NCBI RefSeq assembly: GCF_000002425.4
Contig: NC_037275.1
Span: forward strand, 13,621,987-13,685,986
Reading direction: 5' to 3'
Source: Physcomitrium patens
Lineage: Eukaryota; Streptophyta; Bryopsida; Funariales; Funariaceae
DNA: 64,000 bases
The notes under the pieces are model-generated. The model was not told the origin of the DNA and searched no databases. It saw only the letters and a list, made by a program, of their open reading frames with translations. Shown here in pieces: positions 12,051 through 23,164 of this stretch; position 1 is the first letter of the stretch; every line of letters begins with the position of its first letter. The position numbers and the translations under genes were made by a program.

Positions 12051-12992
12051 TTAGCCTATCACTCGTTGTGGCATCCCAATTCCTTTCTTCGGTCTCTTCC
12101 ATAAGAATCCATCTCGAAGTAAAAATCCATATGCTTCTTTTCTTATTTGTTTGAATTTTTCTGTAGACAAATTCCCCTGTTTAGACAAGGTATTCAAATA
12201 ATGACCAATATCCAATAATTCTCCTTCATAAGATTCTTCAAGAAATAGCTTGTCTTCTCTGTTGACATTTGAGATTGAATAGAATTTCAATCCGACATCA
12301 TCAATGTCTTCAACCATTTCGTCCTCCCTCTCGTATCTTGCTCGAGATAGCATGTCTGCTACTAAATTGTCCTTTCCAATGATATGCTTAAATTCTAGAT
12401 TTAGTGACTTAATATAAGCAATCCATCTCAACATTGTAATATCTGGCGTTGAACAGTTAATAATCATTCCAAGCAATGGCAAGCAATCTGTTTCAATTAC
12501 TACTACTGCCCCAATCAAATAGTCCTTTTCAGCTTTCATAGCCGAAACGACCCCCCAAAGTTCTCTTTTGAATTGCGAATATGCATGTTGATGAATAGTT
12601 AAAATTTTAGCCCCAAATCAAACTGCAAATCTACTCCCATTCGAATCATCTTGACCCACAGCCCATCCAACAGTAATTGGACTAGCGTCTACAGTATGAA
12701 TCACTCGTCTATTGCACTTATAATCAACCTTCCTCAATATTGAAGGTGACATCAATAATTTCTTCAATCTTTACATTGCTAGAATTTGCCTATCTTCTCA
12801 TTTAAATCGGTAACCCTTGCGTAACAGTTCATATAATAGATCCGCTATGTAAGCAAAATGAAGGACCCAGATTCGATAAAATATACATGCACCTAAAAAC
12901 CTGCGAACCTCTGTTAAAGAATCACAATCCTCTTTCATCCTTCCAATTGCATCATTTAAGTCGGATCTGGTTTTCTTCCGTAAGATCCACAT
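12051..12992 (-). pseudogene. RNase H and connection region of element C
   Basis: 12051-12539 on the minus strand carries an RNase H core remnant (AMKAEKDYLIGA, then IETDCLPLLGM) followed by the typical DNLVADMLSRARYE end of the RNase H domain and the IN N-terminal connector ending in a pre-IN helix region. 12798-12992 holds the RT thumb/connection (RRFLGACIFYRIWV, the equivalent of LGFANYYR). The two parts are separated by stops, one explicable as TGG to TGA. The frame differs from that of the RT segment upstream, so a frameshift lies near 12960-12990. Confidence 0.75.
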
Positions 12993-14230
12993 AAATGTCC
13001 AACAATTACAACCTCTCGTACTCCAAATATGGACTTCATACCCGATAATGTAAGATGAACTTCTCCAAGCTGAGTTAAAAACTTTTCACAATCTTGTATA
13101 TGATCAACAACATATTTGCGACATCCCCTCGTATCTAAAGTTTCATCCTTGTCTCTTTCTCTGCATCCTTTTATAGGAACATCATCCAGAAAAGGCATAG
13201 TCTTTTCCGGAATAAAATCCCTCAATACCTTATTCATCCCATTCATCATATGCGCAACTGAATTGATCGCGCCTAGAGGAAGAGTGCACATTCTAACCAA
13301 TCCAAGTGGTGTCCTCATCGTTGTCATATCTCTACTTCCTTCGGCAAGTTGAAATTGATCATAACCTGAATACAAATCACCGATTGAATAGATCGCCCTT
13401 CCAGCAAACGCCTCAGCAAATTCATCCACAATAGGTTTAATTCCTGCATTCCTGACAGTTAAAGCATTCACTGGCTGCATATCTTGAATAAACCGTTTTG
13501 ACCCATTCTTCTTATGTACCGTAAACCATCGACTAGAATACGGCACAAATGAAGTTTTTAATATTTTCATCTTTATCTTTTCTTTCAATAGTTCCACCAA
13601 TTTAGGTAAATGTGCCCTCGGTACTAGAATCGGTCTTAGATTCCAAGGTACATGCGGTACAATGTAGGTAACCATAGGTGTTATAATATTTGGATCCACA
13701 CACCCAATTTCATGAGATTCGAAGGCAAACGATCTACCTTGTTTAGCCAACATCTTTTTGAAGCAAGTAATTTCCTCCGGCAATAAAGAACCATCAGAAC
13801 CAATCTTCAATTCTTCAAAAGTCTCTTCAGTAAATTGATGTCCAATACTCATTGGATCTCTTAAACTTGCTTCTTTTGATGCTTCTCCCATTTGTTCTTT
13901 AGAATCCTCTGGTAATGGTCCAGGCTTTACCTTCTTATCAGCCGTTTTATATCTCGTCTCTACTGTGACTTCTGGTGCTTGAAAAGATTCAAGCATGGTA
14001 TAAACCTCTCTTGAATGAATCTCAACAATCTTATCATTATCCCCTAATCCAATAGATGTAATCAATTCCAATGAATCTTCCAGTCCATTTTCATCACAAA
14101 CACCCAAAATCTTCTCATCGTCTTGCAATATACCTATCTTGCGTAATTGTCCTTTAATATCATATAATCTTTTTCTTTCCTTTCTTTGAAAATCATCAAC
14201 CTTCTTATACATAATATTTCCATTCTCCAA
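12956..14230 (-). CDS. Reverse transcriptase of element C
   Basis: 424-codon open frame on the minus strand. The polymerase core includes WFTVHKKNGSKRFIQDMQPVN (fingers, near residue 235), YSIGDLYSGYDQFQLAE (first catalytic Asp), TPLGLVRMCTLPLGAINS and TMPFLDDVPIKG (FLDD in place of the YXDD box). The N-terminal 150 residues are a protease-RT spacer with little conserved character. The lineage is recognisable as gypsy-type but clearly separate from the chromoviruses in the same window. A frame change separates it from the protease frame at 14308-14961. Confidence 0.85.
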   Translation of the reverse strand: MENGNIMYKKVDDFQRKERKRLYDIKGQLRKIGILQDDEKILGVCDENGLEDSLELITSIGLGDNDKIVEIHSREVYTMLESFQAPEVTVETRYKTADKKVKPGPLPEDSKEQMGEASKEASLRDPMSIGHQFTEETFEELKIGSDGSLLPEEITCFKKMLAKQGRSFAFESHEIGCVDPNIITPMVTYIVPHVPWNLRPILVPRAHLPKLVELLKEKIKMKILKTSFVPYSSRWFTVHKKNGSKRFIQDMQPVNALTVRNAGIKPIVDEFAEAFAGRAIYSIGDLYSGYDQFQLAEGSRDMTTMRTPLGLVRMCTLPLGAINSVAHMMNGMNKVLRDFIPEKTMPFLDDVPIKGCRERDKDETLDTRGCRKYVVDHIQDCEKFLTQLGEVHLTLSGMKSIFGVREVVIVGHLCGSYGRKPDPT

Positions 14231-14307
14231 TATACCAATAAAACTCGCATCAAAGGCACCTTCATCTCGCGAGAGTACCTCCTCTTTTGTACCTCCATAA
14301 TCTCGCT

Positions 14308-15216
14308 TTACAATGGTACCTCCCCAAAATCCTTAAATCCTTCAACAATCTTTGGCAATGGTTTCTCCCTCAACCTATCTCGATTCCGTTCATGGTTAGG
14401 AGGTACTGTTAGAAATTGTACAGCTTTCCTCCCATCTTCGCTCCGTACCCTTGCATAAGCAGAACCATGGTCAAGTACCTTTGTTTCCATCCGTGTTGCC
14501 GTGATATAAGGTTGTCCTAAAATCAACGGATAAGACGTTGTATCTTGAACGAAGAAATGTTGCTTCGTCGCAACATCCCCAATCCGAATTTTGACATCTG
14601 GACAAGCTCCATATAATTCGCCTCGTGTGTTATTAGCTGCTCGTATTGCCCATCCATGTTCCATATCAATTGGCCATTTTTGCTTCTTATAAAGATCTTT
14701 AGACATGAGATTTATTTCAGTACCATGGTCCACCAAAGTAACTATTGGTTCTTCTATATCTCCTACCTTCACCAATACCTCAGTAGTTGTCCCCGCCCAA
14801 TGCTTTCGAGTATAATGGCTCAAAGTTTCCATTTCCTTGTCACTAGAATCTTCGAAACGTACTCGCTGATTATACCCATTCTTTTCATTTGTTGGTTGCT
14901 TGTAACCAATATCAACCTCTTCTTCATCTCTACATATTCTTGCATCAATAGCATGACTCATTCAAGTTTCGTCCATTAATTACCTCTTTCGCTTAATGCT
15001 GTCAATGATAACATCATGAAACTCCTTCTTTGCAATTTCCAAGACTTCTTTCAATGTGAATTCCACCTTAGCGTTTAATATACGTTCTTCCAACACTCCT
15101 TTCAAATTTGTTGCCGCTTCAATGTCAGAAAGTAGTTTATAAGCAATTGATTTGCTCTTATCTTTTGTCTCCGTTGTTTTTTCTCCCAATGATGCTGAGG
15201 TATCCTTTACATGCAA
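14308..15216 (-). pseudogene. gag C-terminus and protease of element C
   Basis: 14980-15216 is a Lys/Glu-rich linker frame (ending SIKRKR, then stop). 14308-14961 is the retropepsin region: VTLVDHGTEINLMSKDLY, then a hydrophobic PLILGQPYI flap-side motif. The active-site triplet is D-H-G in place of the common D-S/T-G; whether this is a lineage feature or damage cannot be told from one copy. Both frames are in phase with gag and are broken by stops at 14978-14980 and just upstream of the protease, so gag-protease was probably one polyprotein. Confidence 0.75.
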
Positions 15217-15540
15217 TTCTTGTGAAGCTGCCTCTCGAGCCTTGTCTCCTCGAGTTTGCCTCTTAAAAGAATTTCCTTCTCTAGTATCATCAAAATTTCT
15301 TCATCTTTTTTCTTCCATCAAAGCTTCATGTTGGCTCTTAGCAATATATGCATGAACTGAAAGAGACTCAACAAGATCCTTCCAACCTGTTCTTCCTCAT
15401 ATTGTAGCTGCAGTTCTCAATAACGCTTCTCGAGGTAATTTCCCTTCTTGCATTGTAGAAACGGCAGAAGTCCAAAACTCACTAGTTTCCGTACTTCCAC
15501 CAATTTCATCATCTACTCTAGCACCATAACTTGCACTTTC

Positions 15541-16605
15541 TCATACTACTGTTTCATGCTCTTTTAAGTAATCTTGAACCAATGCTCTCATTTCTCCCTT
15601 GCCAAAATTGGTTTGAAGAAAATCCTCAATATCTTTCAATACTATCTTCCCATCTTTCCAGCAAATAATTCCCTGCCGTATCATATTATTAAATTCATTG
15701 CAATCTTTTCTAGTGTGTGAAGCATCATCACACCAAATGCATCTTTGTACATATCCTTGTTTTGAAACATTCTTCGAATTGTTTATAGAAGTATTCTCTT
15801 CAAGTCTTGCCAATTTGATTTGAAGATCTCGCATTCCTCGTATAATTTCTTCCATACGAATATCTGCTTTCTTAGACAAGGATGTCGAAGGTTGAACTAT
15901 AGGCATTGTCGGTGGTGTTGTACGTACTGGAGCTTTGGGTGCTTGTACTGTTTTTGGAATATTGCTCCTATCCTTCCTCCTTTCTTTTTTTGTAAGCAAC
16001 CCCACTGCATCTTCAACGTTCTTCCACTTCATTTTCAATCCTTCATCTTCTTCTTTGTCTTCAAGAAGGGGTTCTAATTTCTCTTGCAATTCTCCATCAG
16101 CAGCTTGAAGAAATAGATCAACTTTGTTCGGCTCGAATGTCAATTTTTCTACCTTTGATAATTGAGAGTACTGCCTCTCAAATTCCCTTAGTAGCTCTGT
16201 TGCTTGCAAATTCTTATTGGGCCGTTCAATCCATTTCAAAAACAGCTTCTTAGTAACGCGATCAGCATCTTCCAAGAAATATTCGTCTTTCAATGCATGT
16301 GAAAAATCCTCCCATGAATTCCCACAACGATCCGTAATCGATGTAATGTGGTCTCTTATCTCCGGTATCGTGGCAAGTCCAAATAGTGCAACCATTTTCT
16401 TCTCAGAAATCCGATTTAATTCCATTTCACGAACATAACATCTTAAATACTTTGAAATATTCCTTCCATCAAATTGATCAATTTTATTGACCACTGCTTG
16501 CAATGCTTTGGTTGCCAAAGCTTCCTTTCGATCATTGCTTAGCTATTGCTGCATTGACAATGAGAAGGCTTGAAACAAACTAGCAATAGACGGATCCATG
16601 TGCAT
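15541..16605 (-). pseudogene. gag of element C
   Basis: Starts at a minus-strand ATG at 16603-16605 (MHMDPSIASLFQAF), meets one TAG at 16543-16545 where Gln is expected, then stays open for 325 codons. A gag core is visible (QFDGRNISKYLRCY, RDHITSITDRC, WIERPNKNLQATELLREFE), followed by a CCHC zinc knuckle CIWCDDASHTRKDC that would bind RNA. The frame ends at TGA 15541, probably from CGA, after which coding resemblance continues in the same phase. A decayed relative occurs at 39.7-40.4 kb (element G). Confidence 0.85.
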
Positions 16606-16729
16606 ACCTTGTCCTTTAGAAGACTCTCCACCAGAAACTTCTCCCAAAAATCCTTCAAAATTTTTATTTTCGTTTTCTATAAAAATATAGATAAAATCAA
16701 CCCAAATCCAATACCTTCCACCTCAAGCT

Positions 16730-16747
16730 TTCACGTCGGGTTCACCA
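16730..16747 (-). other. Primer binding site of element C: tRNA-Trp
   Basis: The minus-strand site TGGTGAACCCGACGTGAA begins 4 nt after the LTR. Its complement on the plus strand (TTCACGTCGGGTTCACCA) equals the 3' end, CCA included, of the plant tRNA-Trp as I recall it, over all 18 nt. That tRNA identity is from memory and not from a search. Confidence 0.75.
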
Positions 16748-16751
16748 CTTA

Positions 16752-18069
16752 TGTTGTATTACGTGCTTTCCTGCTCAAGAAAGCGTCCAGCGTCTGACTA
16801 TAGAAGGTAGTATGGAGATTCACTGATAGTCAAGCAGTCTATCAGTTTTTGACTGCTGGAATATAAAAGACTGCAACAATGTACCGTAAATCTATACGGA
16901 TGCTCTTCGACTGCTTGTCGAAGTCTTTTTTTTTTTTTTCTTTTCCCAGCCGATAGGTCTCTAGACATTACAGAGAACCCGGAACAACCCAAACTGTTAA
17001 TCTTCAATACCGCTTTATACTTACGATCTTGTATCCACTGACTGTCTTGTTAGATTAACCCAATAAATTTCATTCACTCCGCATACTCAATCCTATAGAC
17101 ATCCTTTTAATCCTTCAATCACAGACGTAACTCGATTTTACAAAACAGTCAAGAGTATTCAACCCACTTCATTTAAAAATCCCGATTCACCATTACAACA
17201 CTGACTTCAGCAGCGATTGCCTCAGTCTTCTCAAAACTCTGCAAAGAAGAAAAATCCAAATTCTATGTCTTTCCTTCCCCGACCCGAAGCATGAAGCTCC
17301 TCTCTCTAATTCCCTTGATCTTCAAAAAATTCCAATGAAACCGAACTGGTAACCTTGCAAAAGCTTTGAAAACTCGCTCCCCCCTGATTCCCCTGAAAAA
17401 AAAACCCCCCCCTCAAAACTATATCCCATCTAACCTTATCCTCTGAATTTCTTCAATCTTCCGTCTTAGATCCGGAATTGGCTCCCACCTCAAGCTTGGA
17501 TCCGAAATTGGCTCTCGCCGTCAAGCTTTCTCCTCCGTTTTTACCTTTAAGAAATCCATTTACCGAAAACAACGTTCCCTAAAATGGCACAGAGAACACG
17601 ATAGCCTGAAACAGAATCGAATCCCGTAATCGGGACCACATTGAGTCGCCCGACCAATTCAGGTCCTATATTGGGAAAGATGCTCAATTGGATCAAATTG
17701 GTCCTCGCGTCAGATTGGCTAAGACCCGTAGTAAGACCTGGATTTCTCGTAATTAGACTGCATTGGATTGACCGGCCAATTCAGGTCTCATATTGGATAA
17801 GAGGACCCGGATTGGATTATTGAAATTCGATCCAATTGGCTCCTCGAACCCGTCGTGAGAATTGGTCGTTCTATTTCTTCTGACTCCCATTATTGGAATC
17901 GAATGGAGCATTTTAGTATGCCCCGGCTGACTGTAATGGAGTGACAGAACGTGACCACTCAGTATTTGTATTGGAGTTGGTCGATGCTCCCAATATTCGA
18001 GGTAACGGAATATTAATAAAATTCTCCTTTCTTTTAATTTTCATTGTATACTCGTATTACAACACGACA
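16752..18069 (-). repeat. 5' LTR of element C
   Basis: 1318 bp; the minus strand starts TGTCGTGTTGT-like at 18069 and ends ...ACAACA at 16752. It is the partner of 9437-10776, with several substitutions and indels, which makes C the older-looking of the two full elements despite being nested in B, or simply faster decaying. Confidence 0.9.
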
Positions 18070-19906
18070 ACGCGTGCTGACATGAGGTACTCGAGGTTCT
18101 TGTGATTTGTATACACAGTGACTCGACTAGAAGCTCCTTCTCAATAATGACGCCATTCTTGAAAGAAATCCACGTTCGCAAGAAGTTCTTTATCGTGGAT
18201 CTCATAATTGATCTCGGCTGCTGAGAATTTTCTTGAATGAAAAGCTATCGGATGAAGTTTGTCATGTGTTCCCATTTGTAATAAAACTGCACCTAAAGCA
18301 AAATCTGATGCATCTGTTTCCATAAAAAATGCCTTGGAAAAATCAACACGATATAAGACTAGTGCAGAGACAAACGATGTCTTCAAGGCTTCAAATGCTG
18401 CTTCCGCTTCTTGATTCCATTGGAATTTATCTTTACTAGTCAAGTGTGTAAGTGGAGCTACAACTCGTGAAAAATCTTTGATGAAGATCCGATAGTAATT
18501 GGCAAATCCCAAGAAACATTAGACATCTCTTACAGTCCTTAGAATCTTCCAATCCATGATTATTTGGACTTTCTTAGAATCCATCATGAGACCATCATTT
18601 GAAATGATGTATTCTAAAAAGTCAACTTGAGTAGTGTGAAATACACACTTTTTCATCTTGGCGTACAATCCTGCATCTCTAAGTTTTTGTAATACTTGAC
18701 GAACATATATTTCATGTTCTTCGATGTTCTTGGAATAGATCAAGATATCGTCTAGATAGCAGACGATAAAATTGTCTAAGAATTCATGAAATACATCATT
18801 CATGAGATGTGGAAAAGCAGCTGGTGCATTCGTGAGTCCAAAGGGCATGACATTATATTCGAAATGTCCATACCTAGTTCGAAACGTAGTCTTCCATTCA
18901 TCTCCTTCTTTGATCCGTACTTGATTATATGCTCCTCTTAGATCTATTTTTGTATAGATCTTAGCTTGATTCAACTGGTCAAGGAGTCCTGATATCAAAG
19001 GTAATGGATACCTGTTCTTGATTGTGATCTTGTTGAGTCCTCGATAATCAACACACATTCGTAAAGATCCATCTTTTTTCTTTACGAATAGAATTGGAGC
19101 TCTTGCTGGAGATTTTGAATGGCGTATGAAATTCTTCGCTAAATTCTCGTCAATATATGTCTTGAGTTCAGCCATCTCATCTTGCGATAAACTGTAAATT
19201 GGTCCAAATGGTGGCTGAGTTCCTTCCTTGAGGTCGATTGAAAAATCATATGGGCGATGCTCAGGAAAAATATCTACATTTTATTTCTCAAAAATGTCTT
19301 GATACTCTTGATATTGACTTGGAATGCCAATTGAAGTCTTTACGTTTTCAGAAATAGGTGCAACATAAATAGCAAAAGTTGATCCTTCTTTTGCTGCGTG
19401 TATAAATGCTTTTGCACCTATAAGTACGGGTTTTACTATATTAGACTTATAATTTTTTACTTGGTTGGTAGAACTATTAATAACGCTTTGGAAAAAGTCA
19501 AGTTTAAGCGAATTCCAATCTATTCGAGGGTTATATTTTTCTAGCCAGGATAAACCTAAAATAACTGGATTGGACGGGGATTTAATTATGTTAAAAGCTA
19601 TGTAGCTATCATGACCGTCTATTGTTACTTTTATAGGATGAGTTTCATGAGTGACATCTCCAGAAGACAAGGGACGACCATCTATGACTTCTATATATAC
19701 TGGTTTAGGTTTCTGCACAAAGGGTATTTTACAACTTTTAACAAATTGTTCATCTAAAAAACATGTTGAGGCTCCCGAATCTAATAAAGCAGAGGCTTTG
19801 TAATTCTTAGGTCCTAAATATAAGTCTATTATAAAACAAGGAGAGGGTTCTGAGGAGAGGATAGGACCTTCATTAGGAATTGTACAAGGTTCCAGCTGCA
19901 CGGTCC
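18070..19906 (-). pseudogene. pol N-terminal half of element B: protease, RT, RNase H
   Basis: Minus strand, three pieces of one frame. Protease 19281-19901: ALLDSGASTCFLDE intact, PVILGLSWL flap motif. RT 18519-19175: [41 protein letters not shown] intact. RNase H 18141-18512: FFMETDASDFALGAVL intact Asp, then NYEIHDKEL. The breaks are single stops: EK-stop-NV between PR and RT (19280 area), and RDV-stop-CFLG at about 18516-18518. Both are also in element A, as is the shared gag TGA, so A and B descend from a copy already carrying these lesions. Confidence 0.88.
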
Positions 19907-20911
19907 CTATTGTAGCTGGACGAATCCGTTTTCCGACATGTTGTCTTCTTTGACCGTCGTACCCCTCATTTTATAGTTGCGTCATTTCTTTGGACAATGT
20001 TGAGCAGTGTGCTTAGGTTCTCCGCAATATAAACATAATCCTTCTTGACGACGACAAATCTTTTCTTGCTCATTTAGGGATTTAAAACGTACCGCGTCAA
20101 TTTGCATGTCTTCTACTTCTGAATGTACGTTTGGCAAAGATGTTGATGTTGCCATTGAGTAATAACGTTGAGGTTCCCGTCACTGATTCTCGGATCGAAA
20201 TTCGAAAAGTCGATTATCACATTTTACCGCAAAATCGATTGCTTGACTCAAAGTTTGAGGATCAGGTAAGTTGAGCATCAATTTCTTTACTTTGTATTAT
20301 AATCCATAAAGAAATTGATTGATGAGTGCAGCATCATCCCTCTTCATGTCAATTGCAAGTTGTCAAAATTGTGAAGCATATACTGTTACTGAGCGATTTC
20401 CTTGTCGCAGAATTCGGATCTTATTTGTTGCAACACGAGTTGCATCGTGTTCACCATACATAGATCGAAACTCCGCCAAAAAAGCTTCCAAATTGTCCAA
20501 TATTGGATTTGGTTGTTCAAGAAAAGACGAAAACCACGATAATGCAGAACCAGAAAGTAGAGTGCCAATAAACCTGACTTGTGATCCTGGAGTTGGATAG
20601 CTTTGCGGTTGAAGTTCAATTGCCAATTGTACTTGATTGATGAACCCTCGAAACTTTGATCTCGTACCATCAAATTTCTCATGTAAGGCAATTCTTGGTT
20701 CTCTAGTGCTTATAGGGTGTTGTACAATTGGAGAAGGAACGTGATTTGTTGTAGATGTTGAAGCAGCTCCGATCATCTCTATATCTCCACTTTCTGCTAT
20801 TCTTGTTCTTTCCTGTGTTGGTGAATTGAGTTGATGCATCGCAAGCATTAACTCCCTCATTTGCTCTTGCATTTGTACCATTGCACTCTTCATTTCAATG
20901 AGCTCTGCTAT
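19907..20911 (-). pseudogene. gag of element B
   Basis: Minus-strand frame of 1005 nt, the same length as gag in A and K. The initiator reads ATA at 20909-20911 (ATG in A, J and K), so translation could only start further in. It holds the Gln/Met-rich N-terminal helix (MVQMQEQMRELMLAMHQL), the gag core (KFDGTRSKFRGFINQVQLAIE), the TGA after ASQF that all main-family copies share, a TAA at 20297-20299 and a TGA at 19982-19984 after the CCHC knuckle CLYCGEPKHTAQHC. The frame ends at 19907-19909; pol starts in the overlapping -1 frame. Confidence 0.88.
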
Positions 20912-21110
20912 AATGACACTAAGAAGAAAAATTTGTTTGATATTGCTCAAGACAAAAGAAAAGAAAGACTTGATAACAAAGAAGATACTAAGAACAATAT
21001 CAGTTTAGAAGTGGGTAATCCGCAAACTTCTAATAGGCTTATGTCTTGTCAAGAGAAAGGGGTAATCCACTCTTACTCAAGAAAAAATAAAGCTCTGATA
21101 TTGTAAGTGT

Positions 21111-21121
21111 ACTCTTGTCAA
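21111..21121 (-). other. Self-complementary primer site of element B
   Basis: Minus-strand TTGACAAGAGT, 2 nt after the 5' LTR (spacer 21122-21123). It is the perfect complement of ACTCTTGTCAA on the minus strand at 21300-21290, predicted to be the first 11 nt of the element RNA. Confidence 0.7.
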
Positions 21122-21123
21122 TC

Positions 21124-21675
21124 TGTCAAGGACAAAGACTCGATGAGGGAAAATATACACCAAAAGGCTATCTCGATATAATAAGTCAAAATATAAATAA
21201 GTAGGTATATTAAAAGGAAACTGGAATGGCTATTGCCACAAGACAAGAAACTAAAGACTCTTGAACCTGGACTAGAAGCAATAAAGGAGTTGACAAGAGT
21301 GAAGAAGCCTTCACTCTTGTCTCTATATATACTATCTAACTTGGGGCTACGTGGCGACGTTCTATAGGACCTCCAATATGTGTTGACTTTGTAGGACACA
21401 TGCCTTGACTTACAAGGCAAGTTTTTCTACGTGTGGGCCACATAGTTAGCTTGATCTTCAAGCTAACAACGTGTGTGGCACATGGCCAACTTGTTGACCA
21501 CGTTTCTAATCCAAAAAGTCAATTAAAGACACCTATGAAGTCAAAGCAGCGTCTAGGAAGTTTTTAGGAAGCTTCTATATTAAATATTATACAATTAACT
21601 TACTTTTATCTACTTTTACTTACTTCTACCTATTTCTATATGTAATTATTAGCTTACATGATTATGGCCGTGACA
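21124..21675 (-). repeat. 5' LTR of element B
   Basis: 552 bp, partner of 6666-7217. It carries the minus-strand TATA box and the palindrome whose 3' arm is the predicted RNA start (21290-21300). The flanking CTACG at 21676-21680 repeats 6661-6665. Confidence 0.93.
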
Positions 21676-21680
21676 CTACG

Positions 21681-22617
21681 TGTTCTTCAAGCTCATCATG
21701 ATTTTTTAGTAGTAGGACATTTTGAATACAATAAAACTTTAGAACTAATATCCATGGACTTTTGGTGGCCTCAAATGTGGAAAGCAATCAACGATTTTGT
21801 ACAATCTTGTCATGTTTTTTTGAGATCAAAAACTCCTTGTCATTGACCTTTTGGACTTCTTTGGCCATTACCCATTCCAAAACAACCATGGTCTTTTGTT
21901 TCTATGGATTTTATCATGGACCTTTTAATCTCAAGTTCTTATGACTCTATATTTGTGATAGTAGATCATTTTATCAAGATGGCACATTTTGTACCAGTTA
22001 AAAAATCTATCACATGTGAAAAAATAACTAAGATCTTTCTTAAAAATATCTATTGCTACCATGGATTATCCAAGGATATAATATCAAATAGGAGAACTCA
22101 ATTTGTATCAAGATTTTGGCGGACTCTTTTCAAGATTTTAAAAGTAGATATAAAACTATCTTCAGCATTCCATCCTCAAATTGATTTACAAACGAAGCAT
22201 ATTAATAAAGTTTTAGAGCAATATTAAAGATGTATCATTAACTACTAACAAGATGATTGAACAACTCTTTTGCCAATGGTAGAGTTTATTTACAACAATA
22301 CGGTATATTTTTCTATAAAAAAAATATCTTTCTTTACAAATTATGATTATTATCCACGACTTGATACATTTGACTTTTCAAAAGTTGATAATCCTATTGC
22401 AAAAGATTTGGTAATTCATTTGTCAGAGCTACATACAACAATGAAGGCATAGTTAAAAAAAGCTCATCAACAACAAAAGATCAATGCGGATGTCTATCAA
22501 AAGGAACAACTACCATTCCACATGAGTGATAAGGTATGGTTACTTTGTCGCAATTTCAAGATCACTTGTCCTTGTGATAAGTAGGACTATCGAAGGCTTA
22601 GACCATTTTCTATATAT
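21681..22617 (+). pseudogene. Integrase of element D, resumed after B
   Basis: Continues the D integrase from 6665: LQAHHDFLVVGHFEYNKTLELIS, WWPQMWK, then core motifs SMDFIMDLL (Asp), IISNRRTQFVS (second Asp changed to Asn) and HPQIDLQTKHINKVL (the catalytic Glu position reads Lys). GPY/F region near 22590-22610. Coding breaks off at about 22617, where sequence in the opposite orientation (element E protease) begins. Two of three catalytic residues are lost. Confidence 0.8.
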
Positions 22618-23164
22618 AGGTGTAGCATATATAGCAAAAGATGATCCTTCTTTTCTACCATGAATGAAAGCTTTTGCACCTACTAATAAAGATTTGGATG
22701 TATTGGTCTTACGTAATTTTACTTTACTAACTCAACCTTGGATTATACTATCAAAAAAGTTAAGATTACGAGAAATCTAATATATTTGAGGGTTATATTT
22801 TTCTAGCTATGATAATCCTAAAATAATCAGATTAGAGGGAGATTTTATTATATTAAATACTACTACTCTATTATGATTTTTAATTGCTACATCTAAAAGA
22901 ATAGTTTCATGGATAACATTTCCAGAAGACAACAAATGACCATCTATAACTTCTACATGTACAGATTTATTTTTCTTCACTAAAAATATCTTTTGATTTT
23001 TGGCAAAATCTTCATCTATAAAACATGTTGAGGCTCCTGAATCTTACAAGGCAAAGACTTTGTGATTATTAGGTTCTAAATATACTTCTATTATAAAATA
23101 AGGTAAGAGGTCTGAAGAGAGAATAGACCTTTAACAAATGTTGCACATGATTCTTACTGCATGG

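Larger units (their letters stand above)
9437..18069 (-). mobile_element. Element C: Ty3/gypsy of a second, non-chromodomain lineage
   Basis: 8633 bp, LTRs 9437-10776 (1340 bp) and 16752-18069 (1318 bp), termini TGTCGT/ACGACA. It lies in the RNase H-tether region of B. The flanks ATGC (9433-9436) and ACGC (18070-18073) fit a 4-bp target duplication with one C-to-T change. Order on the minus strand: tRNA-Trp primer site, gag with CCHC knuckle, protease, RT, RNase H, IN with a Lys/Asp/Glu-rich tail, 3' LTR. No chromodomain is seen. Stops and frame changes mean it is not autonomous now. Confidence 0.92.
6666..21675 (-). mobile_element. Element B: complete chromovirus with element C nested in it
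   Basis: Two 552-bp LTRs (6666-7217 and 21124-21675) bound the element and CTACG flanks it at 6661-6665 and 21676-21680. Removing C (9437-18069 plus its 4-bp duplication) leaves about 6.37 kb, matching element A (6372 bp). By eye the LTRs differ at roughly 14 of 552 positions, so B is young but older than A. It is transcribed on the minus strand, 5' LTR on the right. Order on the minus strand: self-complementary primer site, gag, PR, RT, RNase H, [C], IN, chromodomain, aORF, polypurine tract, LTR. Confidence 0.92.
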
